Assembly (NCBI GenBank): GCA_017441005.1
Contig: JAFSAM010000054.1
Span: 1 to 35,463 of the forward strand
Source: Clostridia bacterium
GTDB taxonomy: Bacteria > Bacillota > Clostridia > Oscillospirales > CAG-272
DNA: 35,463 nt
Reading direction: 5' to 3'
Shown here: in pieces, positions 6,784-13,832 of the stretch
How the letters are laid out: each line of letters opens with the position of its first letter
Numbering within the stretch: the stretch's first letter is position 1
Program-made: the position numbers and the translations under genes
Notes under the pieces: model-generated
Told to the model about the DNA's origin: nothing
Seen by the model: the letters and a program-made list of their open reading frames with translations, nothing else
The model's database searches: none

Positions 6784-6812
6784 CGCTGGTTCGAATCCAG
6801 TCACTCCGACCA
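6784..6812 (+). repeat. 29-bp copy of the tRNA-Pro 3' end (att-like)
   Basis: Identical to 6534-6562: T-arm, 3' acceptor strand, discriminator and CCA. The offset is exactly 250 bp. A 3' tRNA duplication is the usual scar of integration by a tyrosine recombinase at a tRNA gene (established for genomic islands). No integrase lies in between, so the element is gone, or the copy arose another way. Confidence 0.85.
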
Positions 6813-6813
6813 G

Positions 6814-6850
6814 AAAAAGACTCTGATTGTGATACAATCAGAGTCTTTTT
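6814..6850 (+). terminator. Terminator after the tRNA 3' copy
   Basis: Perfect 15-bp stem AAAAAGACTCTGATT/AATCAGAGTCTTTTT with a 7-base loop. It stands to the tRNA 3' copy as 6563-6600 stands to the intact tRNA, so this may be the original terminator of tRNA-Pro, displaced by an insertion. Confidence 0.85.
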
Positions 6851-6854
6851 CAAC

Positions 6855-7020
6855 TAAATCCACCCTTGCGGGTGGGTGAAATCGTCTTCGACGATGAAAT
6901 CCAACTTCATTGGATGAAATCCGCCTCGACGGCGGATGGGTGGATTTAATTTCATCTGAGGCAAAGCCGAAGATTTCATCAGCTTTGGCTGATTTCATCC
7001 TTGCGTCAGCAAGGATTTCA
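6855..7020. repeat. Tandem hairpin array 2 (ATC...GAT stems, GAA/TTC linkers)
   Basis: Seven hairpins stand in a row: CCACCC/GGGTGG (6860-6875), ATCGTC/GACGAT (6881-6895), ATCCAA/TTGGAT (6899-6915), ATCCGCC/GGCGGAT (6919-6937), ATCTGAGGC/GCCGAAGAT with tandem GA mismatches (about 6954-6974), ATCAGC/GCTGAT and ATCCTTGC/GCAAGGAT (up to 7016). Nearly all stems are closed by ATC and GAT. Linkers read GAA in the left half and TTC in the right half, so the two halves point in opposite directions. Outer arms TAAATCCACCC (6855-6865) and GGGTGGATTTA (6938-6948) pair around the left half. Same architecture as array 1 but other sequences. No gene overlaps. Confidence 0.8.
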
Positions 7021-7092
7021 TTTTATGTAAGAGTTCGAATTCATACGCTAAAACGTCAAAAATATCTTTTTCGTAGCCCATAGACATAAAAG

Positions 7093-7287
7093 TCAACATT
7101 CGTTGATACAAAGAAAAGTCCTTATTTCAAGGGCTTTTCTTTGTATTTATACAGAATTTCGTATTAATACTTCTAAATGCCCTATACAAAAAATGAAACC
7201 CTATTGCAAAGGGTTTCGTTTTTTTGGATAAAGTCTTGCACCGGTGCAAGACTAAACAAGTCATTCTCCAATCAAGAGAATGACTTG
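7093..7287. repeat. Cluster of orphan terminator-like hairpins
   Basis: Five perfect or near-perfect hairpins follow one another: TCAAC/GTTGA (7093-7106), ATACAAAGAAAAGTCC/GGGCTTTTCTTTGTAT (7106-7146), TGAAACCCT/AGGGTTTCG followed by T7 (7191-7225), the 22-bp palindrome centred on CACCGGTG (7232-7253), and CAAGTCATTCTC/GAGAATGACTTG (7257-7287). None is related to another in sequence. The last can serve the lipoprotein gene that ends at 7316 on the minus strand; no gene explains the others. Confidence 0.75.
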
Positions 7288-7315
7288 CAGTTTCGGTGTT
7301 TTTTTATAATTATGT

Positions 7316-7768
7316 CTAATCGTTCACTTCAACCCATTCGCCACTTACATCGCAACCCACTATGGCTCTTTGCGATTTGCCCCACATTGAACATTTGGAA
7401 TTAGTGCACACAAAACCTGCATTCATTTTTGAACATTCACCTACTCTGTTGCCACTTGTCTCACCGTTTTGAGTTTTACCGCAAGTTTCGCACTTCCACT
7501 TATACTTAAATTCTCCAGTTTTTGAGTCAAACCAAGTAACCACGGCGCCTTGTTCGGCATAAACAAAATATGTTTTCACATATTCTGTATGCGTCTGTTG
7601 TTGATCAGATTTATTAGTTGTGTCGCTCGATTCTTTATCATCAACCTCTGTTATTTGAGATGAAGATGTATTAGGTGAAGCATCATCTTTTTTAACATCA
7701 TTATTTCCACAAGCAGACAATGACAAAACAAAAGTTACCAATAGAATAGAAATTAACAGTTTTTTCAT
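7316..7768 (-). CDS. Small lipoprotein with a C-terminal four-cysteine motif
   Basis: 150 residues. A lipoprotein signal (MKKLLISILLVTFVLSLSAC) puts it on the outer face of the membrane. A Ser/Thr/Asp/Gln-rich linker follows (about 25-65), then a compact domain with CETC and CTNSKC pairs plus further cysteines, which suggests a metal-binding ribbon. I do not recognise the family. The start at 7768 has GGAGG seven bases upstream; the longer frame to 7882 runs back into the upstream small frame without a ribosome site. The stop TAG of that small frame overlaps the GGAGG, so translation may be coupled. It sits inside the region bracketed by the 20-bp repeats and is more AT-rich than its neighbours, so it is probably acquired. 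Confidence 0.75.
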   Translation of the reverse strand: MKKLLISILLVTFVLSLSACGNNDVKKDDASPNTSSSQITEVDDKESSDTTNKSDQQQTHTEYVKTYFVYAEQGAVVTWFDSKTGEFKYKWKCETCGKTQNGETSGNRVGECSKMNAGFVCTNSKCSMWGKSQRAIVGCDVSGEWVEVND

Positions 7769-7779
7769 TTCATTTCCTC

Positions 7780-7962
7780 CTAAAAATAAAAAAGTGCGCC
7801 AACCGAAGTCAACGCACCGAAAAACGCAACTCCGATTGTCGCCAAACAAATTACAAGTAGTGAGGATTTCTCCAATACACAATAGCTTGTTGGAATTTGC
7901 GTTTTTACCAAATTCATAAAACTATTGTGTTCATAAAAAGGGTATAATACCCCCTGTGGAAT
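7780..7962 (-). CDS. Possible small membrane protein before the lipoprotein
   Basis: About 60 residues, ending in a hydrophobic segment (SSLLVICLATIGVAFFGALT then SVGALFYF). A strong Shine-Dalgarno, TAGGAGGAC, lies just after the promoter at 8007-8035. The only in-frame codon at a sensible distance is ATT at 7962; a TTG at 7983 precedes the Shine-Dalgarno and an ATG at 7914 (MNLVKTQIP) is 60 bases away. Its stop overlaps the ribosome site of the lipoprotein gene. It may be a real leader or membrane peptide with an ATT start, or the remains of a gene. Confidence 0.35.
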   Translation of the reverse strand: MPQGVLYPFYEHNSFMNLVKTQIPTSYCVLEKSSLLVICLATIGVAFFGALTSVGALFYF

Positions 7963-8006
7963 AAAAAAAGTCCTCCTACCCAATATGTAATTTGTTTGGC
8001 ATACTT

Positions 8007-8035
8007 ATTATATCACTTTTTTAGAAGAAAAGCAA
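8007..8035 (-). promoter_or_regulatory. Promoter of the small lipoprotein unit
   Basis: Minus strand TTGCTT (8035-8030), 17 bases, TATAAT (8012-8007), with TGA extended -10. Predicted start about 8000. Confidence 0.65.
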
Positions 8036-8148
8036 TACATTTTGAATATTTTGCCCCCCATCGGCAAATTTTCTAAAATTTGAAACCCGCAGAATACCCG
8101 AACAAGAAATTTCCCCCTTTTTTTAGTGTAAAGTCTTTCTTGTATCAA

Positions 8149-8168
8149 TTTTGATTTGCTTGAACGAA
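8149..8168 (+). repeat. 20-bp direct repeat, right copy
   Basis: Exact copy of 6591-6610. It lies 57 bp before the MATE promoter and marks the right side of the accessory stretch. Apart from it, 8036-8224 shows nothing beyond AT-rich sequence. Confidence 0.8.
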
Positions 8169-8224
8169 GGCGAATAAGCTTGCCGCAAACGAACAACTTC
8201 ACTATTGCATTTTCGCAAAACGGA

Positions 8225-8253
8225 TTGACTTATATATATTAGTGTGCTATCAT
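8225..8253 (+). promoter_or_regulatory. Promoter of the MATE exporter gene
   Basis: TTGACT (8225-8230), 17 bases, TATCAT (8248-8253), with TGC before the -10. The GTG at 8242, which would start a longer reading frame, lies within the promoter, so translation must begin later. Confidence 0.75.
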
Positions 8254-8334
8254 AATACGGATTTCGCATTGCTTTTTGCAGAAAACAAAAGAAATACAAA
8301 AGCAATTGTTTTTTTAGGAGAAAATAGCAAAAAA

Positions 8335-9717
8335 ATGAAAACCAAAGCAGAAGTAATGTATTCCACGATGAATCCGTGGAGACTGTTTTTTGTGGTTGCT
8401 TTACCCGGTATGATCAGCATGTTTACTATGTCGATATACAGCATAGTAGAGGGAGCATTTATCGGTCAGGTGTTGGGCGAGGGAGCATTTGCCGCAGTCA
8501 ATATCGCCTTTCCGCTTGTAATGATCAACTTTTCGTTGGCTGACCTGATCGGTGTCGGTGCATCGGCACCGATATCCATTGCCCTCGGCAAGGGTGATCA
8601 CAAAACGGCAAACAATATTTTTTCTTGTTCTGTCGTTATGATATTCATATCGTCAATAATTATGGGAAGCATAATGTTCTTTGCTGCCGAGCCTCTGGCA
8701 AGGCTGATGGGAGCAAACGACGTCTTGCTCGAAACGTCGGTCAAGTATCTGCGCACCTACGCCTTGACAAGTCCGCTAACCACCATATTTTTCGCGATGG
8801 ACAATTATCTTAGGATCAGCGGATACATAAAGACGAGTATGTTTATCAACATCAGCCTGAACGCTATGACCATAGGACTATTGACGGTCTTTCTGCTTGT
8901 TGTTGAGATGGACGTTGTGGGTTCGGCTCTTGCGACGAGCATTTCGATGTGCATCTGCTCTGTGATAGCAATGATACCGTTTATAAGGAGAAAGGCGCTT
9001 TTGCAGTTTGTAAAGCCGAAGTTCAACAAGGCTATGTTCAAGGAGATAGCCGCCTGCGGCTCACCTGTTTTTTTGAGCAACATAGCAGGGCGACTGACAT
9101 CGATACTGCTCAACATTTCGCTAATGACATTAGGCGTTGCTGCCCTCGGGGAGGGCGGAGGCACAACTGCGGTTGCCGCCTACGCTGTATTGATGTATTC
9201 AAGCGATATCGGACAGCCGCTTGTTTACGGAATCAGCGACTCTATGTCGCCTGCGATCGGTTACAACTACGGGGCAGAGCAGTATGACCGCGTAAAAAGA
9301 ATCGCAAAGTGTGTTTTTGTAGGCTCGTGTACGGTGAGCGTTATTACGACGGCAATCATGTTCTTTTTCGCCCATCCCGTCGTATCAATCTTTGCGAATG
9401 CCGAAGATGTGCGTCTTGTTGAATTATCTACCCATGCGATCAGAATATTTTGTCTGGCATATATTTTCCGCTGGATATCCATTGCTTCGCAAAGCTTTCT
9501 CAGTGCGATCGAAAAGCCGTTTATGGCAACCGTCCTTGCCGTAGCGACGGTGCTTGTGTTCCCGGTCATTATTCTCGGTGCGTTCTGGAATATGGGACTT
9601 GACGGAATATGGCTCAATATGCTCGGCACGTCGGTCCTTTCGGGTATCCTTTCTGTATGGCTGCTTATGCGGATCGGTCGGGAGATCAAAAGAAAAGAAA
9701 AACAAAAACAAAACTGA
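8335..9717 (+). CDS. MATE family multidrug/cation exporter
   Basis: 460 residues with about twelve membrane segments in two related halves. The N-terminal stretch LPGMISMFTMSIYSIVEGAF then IGQVLGEGAFAAVNIAFP is the hallmark of the MATE exporter family, and a second IGYNYGAEQYDRVKR-type motif begins the second half. MATE proteins export cationic drugs or metabolites by Na+ or H+ antiport (family knowledge); the substrate here is unknown. The ATG at 8335 is chosen because the promoter -10 excludes the GTG at 8242; AGGAG lies 14 bases upstream, rather far, and the next ATG at 8356 has no better site. Monocistronic, ended by 9711-9740. Confidence 0.92.
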   Translation: MKTKAEVMYSTMNPWRLFFVVALPGMISMFTMSIYSIVEGAFIGQVLGEGAFAAVNIAFPLVMINFSLADLIGVGASAPISIALGKGDHKTANNIFSCSVVMIFISSIIMGSIMFFAAEPLARLMGANDVLLETSVKYLRTYALTSPLTTIFFAMDNYLRISGYIKTSMFINISLNAMTIGLLTVFLLVVEMDVVGSALATSISMCICSVIAMIPFIRRKALLQFVKPKFNKAMFKEIAACGSPVFLSNIAGRLTSILLNISLMTLGVAALGEGGGTTAVAAYAVLMYSSDIGQPLVYGISDSMSPAIGYNYGAEQYDRVKRIAKCVFVGSCTVSVITTAIMFFFAHPVVSIFANAEDVRLVELSTHAIRIFCLAYIFRWISIASQSFLSAIEKPFMATVLAVATVLVFPVIILGAFWNMGLDGIWLNMLGTSVLSGILSVWLLMRIGREIKRKEKQKQN

Positions 9718-9740
9718 CAGACGGTGATCTGTCAGTTTTT
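9711..9740 (+). terminator. Terminator of the MATE gene, shared with the convergent gene
   Basis: AAACTGACAGA/TCTGTCAGTTT with a 6-base loop and T tail. It overlaps the MATE stop codon, and its A-rich left side allows use by the aldehyde dehydrogenase gene ending at 9749 on the minus strand. Confidence 0.88.
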
Positions 9741-9748
9741 ATATTGTC

Positions 9749-11131
9749 TTATTTCAGGAAAAAGTGCAAAAGCTTTTCATAGAACTTGCTTTTATAGGGC
9801 TGATAGCGCATCGGAAGGTCGATCCATGTTTTTTTATCCACGATCGATTTGATGTGCGAAAAAGTATCGAAGCCGGTCTTGCCGTGGTATGAGCCCATAC
9901 CGCTTTCGCCGACACCGCCGAAGCCCATTTCGCTTGTGGCAAGGTGGATGATGACGTCATTGATGCACCCGCCTCCGTAGGACAGCTCGGTCGTGACTCG
10001 CTTTATATGTGCTTTATCGCTTGTAAAAAGATAGAGTGCAAGCGGCTTGTCCCTGGTCTTTAGTTCATCGACGACTTTATCAAAATCATTGAATGTGATG
10101 ATAGGCATGATCGGACCGAAGATCTCTTCTCCCATTACGGCATCTCCGTACGTAACACCGTCCATTACCGTCGGTTCGATTTGGCAGGTGTCGGCATTGG
10201 TCTTTCCGCCGTATATGACCTTCTTTTCATCGATCAGTGATGTGAGTCTTGCGAAATGCTTTTCGTTGATTATCTTGCCGTAATCTTTGTTTGAAAGCGG
10301 GTTTTCACCATACTGCTTTTTGATTTCCTCAATTACGGCTTCTATAAATCCATCCTTTACCGATTCCTCGCAGAGTATATAGTCGGGAGCGACACAGGTC
10401 TGTCCGCAGTTCAGGTATTTGCCGAAGACAATACGCTTTGCGGCAAGCTTGATATTTGCGCTTGAATCTACGATGCAGGGGCTTTTTCCGCCGAGCTCAA
10501 GTACGACGGGGGTCAAATGCTCTGCGGTATGGCGGAGCACCTCCTTGCCGACAGCCTGACTTCCCGTAAAGAAAACAAAATCAAACTTTTGATCGAGAAG
10601 GGCAGCGTTTTCGGCTCTGCCTCCCGTAACGACGGCGACGTATTCGGGAGAGAAGCACTCGGTAATGATTTTTTCGACCACCTTGCTTGTGGCGGGAGAG
10701 TATGCACTTGGTTTAACGATTGCCGTGTTACCTGCGGCGATCGCTGTCGCGAGGGGATCGAGTGTCAAAAGGCAGGGGTAGTTCCAAGGGCTCATAATAA
10801 GCGTATTACCGTATGGAACGGGCTGCTTATAGCTGATTGACCGAAACTGTGCAAGGGGCGTTTTTACCTTTTTTCTCCTTGCATATTTTTTCGTATGCTT
10901 GATCATGTGGCTGATCTCGGTCAAAACAAGACCGCTTTCGCACATAAAGCTCTCATATCGGCTTTTTCCGAGGTCGGCCTGCAAGGCATCGTTGATCTCG
11001 TCTGTATGATCCTTTACCGAATTATAAAGTTTTTTGAGCTGTTCTTTACGAAATTTTACGGGGATGGTCGCACCGCTTCTGTAGTATTGACGCTGTTTCT
11101 CGAGCAGATGCTGTATTTCCTGATTTGTCAT
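9749..11131 (-). CDS. Aldehyde dehydrogenase, class 3 type
   Basis: 460 residues, the length of short class 3 (ALDH3/YwdH-like) enzymes. It contains SPWNYP (N117), the general base in VVLELGGKSPCIVD (E212), the catalytic cysteine in NCGQTCVAPD (C246) and EEIFGPIMPI. These enzymes oxidise medium and long-chain or aromatic aldehydes to acids with NAD(P)+ (family knowledge). The C-terminus MRYQPYKSKFYEKLLHFFLK is basic and hydrophobic, as in membrane-associated fatty aldehyde dehydrogenases. Start ATG has GGAGG five bases before it. It is the last gene of the degV - acyltransferase - aldehyde dehydrogenase unit, 46 bp after the acyltransferase, which supports a fatty-acyl role. Confidence 0.93.
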   Translation of the reverse strand: MTNQEIQHLLEKQRQYYRSGATIPVKFRKEQLKKLYNSVKDHTDEINDALQADLGKSRYESFMCESGLVLTEISHMIKHTKKYARRKKVKTPLAQFRSISYKQPVPYGNTLIMSPWNYPCLLTLDPLATAIAAGNTAIVKPSAYSPATSKVVEKIITECFSPEYVAVVTGGRAENAALLDQKFDFVFFTGSQAVGKEVLRHTAEHLTPVVLELGGKSPCIVDSSANIKLAAKRIVFGKYLNCGQTCVAPDYILCEESVKDGFIEAVIEEIKKQYGENPLSNKDYGKIINEKHFARLTSLIDEKKVIYGGKTNADTCQIEPTVMDGVTYGDAVMGEEIFGPIMPIITFNDFDKVVDELKTRDKPLALYLFTSDKAHIKRVTTELSYGGGCINDVIIHLATSEMGFGGVGESGMGSYHGKTGFDTFSHIKSIVDKKTWIDLPMRYQPYKSKFYEKLLHFFLK

Positions 11132-11177
11132 AGCTTCCTCCGTTATGCTGTGTCACAAGATTAGTCGGTGGCTTTGA

Positions 11178-12470
11178 TCACGCTTTGGTCAGAGTCTCTG
11201 TTTTTCTCTTTCTGACCCTTTTCATTTTGTAAAGCTCCTCGGTTGCGAGGCGCGCCTTAGATACGGAAATATTATTTTTGGGTAAACAGAAATATGAAAA
11301 CTCGTTGTCTCCGATTCCGATCACGTCGCCTATTTCGTACCAATGATAGTCGGAATATAAGGTGTGCGAGAATACAGCCGATTGCTTGTAATCAAGCTTT
11401 CCGTCAGCACCCGTCAGATGAAATCCGTTTTGATCGTGGGTCAGATGCCCTGAGCCTATATTGCATACGCCGTCAAGGTTGACCTGGACCATGATGTCCA
11501 CATCTTCATCAAGAAGATATGTACCGTCGATAAGCTCCTGCCTGACACATTCTCTTTGCCAGGTATACCAGTCCGGGATGTGCGGGAATTCGGTATCACC
11601 CTCGGTAGCCGCAAGCTGACCGTATTCGTCCATCCCCCACTTTTTTTCGCAAGCATGACAGGTGAGGTGTATTCCTTTGCCTTCCATTTGGTTTTCGGTG
11701 CCGCAGTGTGGGCATTTATAAAGGATCCTATGCAGCCCGTCGGCACGGAAGGGAACATCGACGGATATTTTGTTGTCTCTTTGCCATGCAAAGTTATCGA
11801 AGGAAAAGGCGTCGTTTATAAGTTCATCGAGTTCTTCAACGGACTTTTCTTTGATTTCGTCGGGGGTGGCAATACACTTGACGTGGGCGCTTACCTTGAC
11901 ATCGCGAATCTGAAGCATATTATAAAGAGGGTCGCGGTGAAAAGCGCCTTGTGTGATGACAGTTACGACGGGAACGCCTAAGCGCTTCATCAAAAAGCCG
12001 AGTCCGCTTGGAAGCGTTGTCGCACGTCCGTCAAACGAATAACCTGCCTCGGGATACATAAGCACGCTCGTCTTATTTTCCTTTAGCATATATTTGATAT
12101 CGCTGAGGAGCGATATATCGGAAACGTACTTATGTGTCGGGGTACATCCGAGCCAACGCATAAGCTTTCCGAGAAAGCCCGACATTGCGTCTACCGACGT
12201 AACTATCCCCATTCTTTTGGGGTAAAAAATTCCGAACGCAAGCTTCATATCGGTAAAGCTCGAGTGATTCATCAGGATCAGACATGGTTGTTTACCGACA
12301 AGATCCATACGTTCTGTGGTATAAGAAAATTTAGTCTTTTTCAGTGTCGGAGCAGAAACGATGCGAACGACGGCCGAAAGAAATCGACTGGGCTTCATAG
12401 GTTTCTTATGCTTTAGGCGAGGTAACTTCAAAACCTCGTCATAAGACATTTCGCGCACTTTAATTTTCAT
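11178..12470 (-). CDS. Lysophospholipid acyltransferase-like protein with zinc ribbon
   Basis: 430 residues. An N-terminal PlsC-type acyltransferase domain (about 45-240) has the catalytic HX4D motif in NHSSFTD and a glycine-rich substrate motif in MYPEAGYSFDG. After it comes a four-cysteine ribbon, YKCPHCGTEN then CHACEKKWG (about 257-285), and a C-terminal domain of about 140 residues that I cannot place. The ribbon makes it longer than standard 1-acylglycerol-3-phosphate acyltransferases (about 200-250 residues), such as the second copy at 24427. AGGA lies six bases before the ATG. It follows degV by 14 bp, so the two are co-transcribed. Confidence 0.85.
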   Translation of the reverse strand: MKIKVREMSYDEVLKLPRLKHKKPMKPSRFLSAVVRIVSAPTLKKTKFSYTTERMDLVGKQPCLILMNHSSFTDMKLAFGIFYPKRMGIVTSVDAMSGFLGKLMRWLGCTPTHKYVSDISLLSDIKYMLKENKTSVLMYPEAGYSFDGRATTLPSGLGFLMKRLGVPVVTVITQGAFHRDPLYNMLQIRDVKVSAHVKCIATPDEIKEKSVEELDELINDAFSFDNFAWQRDNKISVDVPFRADGLHRILYKCPHCGTENQMEGKGIHLTCHACEKKWGMDEYGQLAATEGDTEFPHIPDWYTWQRECVRQELIDGTYLLDEDVDIMVQVNLDGVCNIGSGHLTHDQNGFHLTGADGKLDYKQSAVFSHTLYSDYHWYEIGDVIGIGDNEFSYFCLPKNNISVSKARLATEELYKMKRVRKRKTETLTKA

Positions 12471-12484
12471 AAGTAATCCTGTTC

Positions 12485-13321
12485 TTATGCTTTTTCAAAT
12501 CCTACCAGTACACCGCCTTTTTCGGCATAAAAGCTGCATAAGCCTTTCAAATTATGTATTTCAATTATTGCATTTTTGAATTTTTCGAGAATCAAAGCCT
12601 TCAGCTCGTGTGCCGCCGATTCGTTTTGGCAGTGACCGATGCTGACCTTGCCTTTTCGGAATCCCTCGGCTTCAAGCTCTTTAACCAACGTTTCGAGCGA
12701 TTTACGTTCACCGCGGCATTTGTGCATAGGTTCAAGCGTTCCCTTGTCACTTGCCTTTCCGACAATGCATATACCCGCAATACCTACGATTTTTGCTGCG
12801 ATGGGAGAAACTCTGCCGTTGTTTGCAAAGGTTTTGAGCGATTTAAGCATAAAGATCAGACCGGTCTTTTTCATATATGAATTTACACAGTCGACTATCT
12901 CGTCGAATGACATTCCCGATCCGACACATTCCTCAATTTTTTCGACTACCAGAGTAACCTCTGGACCTGCGGAAAGGGTGTCGAACACGTGAACGCGCTT
13001 ACCCTCGTTTTCGGATTCATACGTTTGTTTTGCACTACAGGCAGAATTGTAGCTTCCCGAGAGTCCGCTTGTGATGGTTACGCAGAACACCTCGTCGGCA
13101 TTTCCGAATGCATCAAGCCATTCTGTGGGATTGGGACATGAGGATTTTGATTTTCCTTTATATTTATACAGATAATCCGCCATGGCGCTTACGTCAAGCG
13201 CTTCGGTGTCGATAAATTCCTTTTCCGAGGTGATGACCTTCATAGGCGCCGTGGCAAAATCAACGCTTTTCAGTGCGAAAAGATCACACGATGAGTCTGA
13301 AACGATCTTTATGTTTCTCAT
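12485..13321 (-). CDS. DegV family fatty acid-binding protein
   Basis: 278 residues of the DegV fold. IVSDSSCDL at the N-terminus, TITSGLSGSYNSA (the segment binding the fatty acid carboxylate in this family) and DTLSAGPEV are conserved, followed by the second domain with GRVSPIAAKIVG. DegV/FakB proteins hold a fatty acid for phosphorylation by FakA (family knowledge); no fakA lies in the window. First gene of the operon that continues with the acyltransferase and aldehyde dehydrogenase. Start has GGAGG six bases upstream; the leader from the promoter at 13612-13640 is about 280 nt. Confidence 0.92.
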   Translation of the reverse strand: MRNIKIVSDSSCDLFALKSVDFATAPMKVITSEKEFIDTEALDVSAMADYLYKYKGKSKSSCPNPTEWLDAFGNADEVFCVTITSGLSGSYNSACSAKQTYESENEGKRVHVFDTLSAGPEVTLVVEKIEECVGSGMSFDEIVDCVNSYMKKTGLIFMLKSLKTFANNGRVSPIAAKIVGIAGICIVGKASDKGTLEPMHKCRGERKSLETLVKELEAEGFRKGKVSIGHCQNESAAHELKALILEKFKNAIIEIHNLKGLCSFYAEKGGVLVGFEKA

Positions 13322-13584
13322 TTTATTCCTCCGATGGTATAGTAAAAGTATTCAAGCTCTTTTCTTGTCATCGTTTTTGGTATAGTGAGGGGGGCATTGA
13401 TCGATTCTTTTACTGTAGAAGTATTTTACCTCAAAACACATCTGAAAACAAGTGAGTCTTTTAATTAGTTGCATTTTTTTCGCATTTAACAGCAATATGC
13501 AGGTGGATTGACGTTTATGCGCAATGTTTGGCGTATTTTATGCCGTTTTTGCAATCGTAGAGTATCGTTTTTTGTTCGGATGCT
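13322..13584 (-). other. Long leader of the degV operon
   Basis: About 280 nt separate the predicted transcription start and the degV start codon. The stretch is T-rich on the plus strand, without a clear reading frame and without a hairpin followed by a T-run. I see no known riboswitch pattern. Confidence 0.35.
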
Positions 13585-13640
13585 TGTTGATACGTCAACA
13601 ACTTTTGGAGTAGTATACCACAGAAATGTTGTATTGTCAA
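13585..13640 (-). promoter_or_regulatory. Promoter of the degV operon with palindrome at +1
   Basis: Minus strand TTGACA (13640-13635), 17 bases, TATACT (13617-13612), with TGG extended -10. Right after the predicted start lies a palindrome with 7-bp arms, TTGTTGA-TACG-TCAACAA (13585-13602), in the place expected for a repressor site. Confidence 0.75.
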
Positions 13641-13753
13641 CTTTTTTGTGTCAGCGTTTTGTTTGAGTTTTGTAAACTTTTTGTGATGCAAAGAAAATCA
13701 ACGAGAAAATATATGTGATTATTTGAAAAAATATCATAAAAAGCTTAATTACA

Positions 13754-13782
13754 TTGATTTTTTTGTGTCTTTGTGCTACAAT
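13754..13782 (+). promoter_or_regulatory. Promoter of the DUF1295 gene
   Basis: TTGATT (13754-13759), 17 bases, TACAAT (13777-13782), with TGC extended -10. Divergent from the degV promoter about 115 bp away. Confidence 0.7.
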
Positions 13783-13832
13783 ACAGAAGATGTGTGCATT
13801 TATGCAATCAGTATTGAAAGGAAGAAAAAATT

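Noticed and set aside
8242..8334. Longer N-terminus for the MATE protein from GTG at 8242
   Set aside because: The codon lies upstream of the promoter -10 hexamer, so it would not be in the mRNA; the added residues also do not fit the family.
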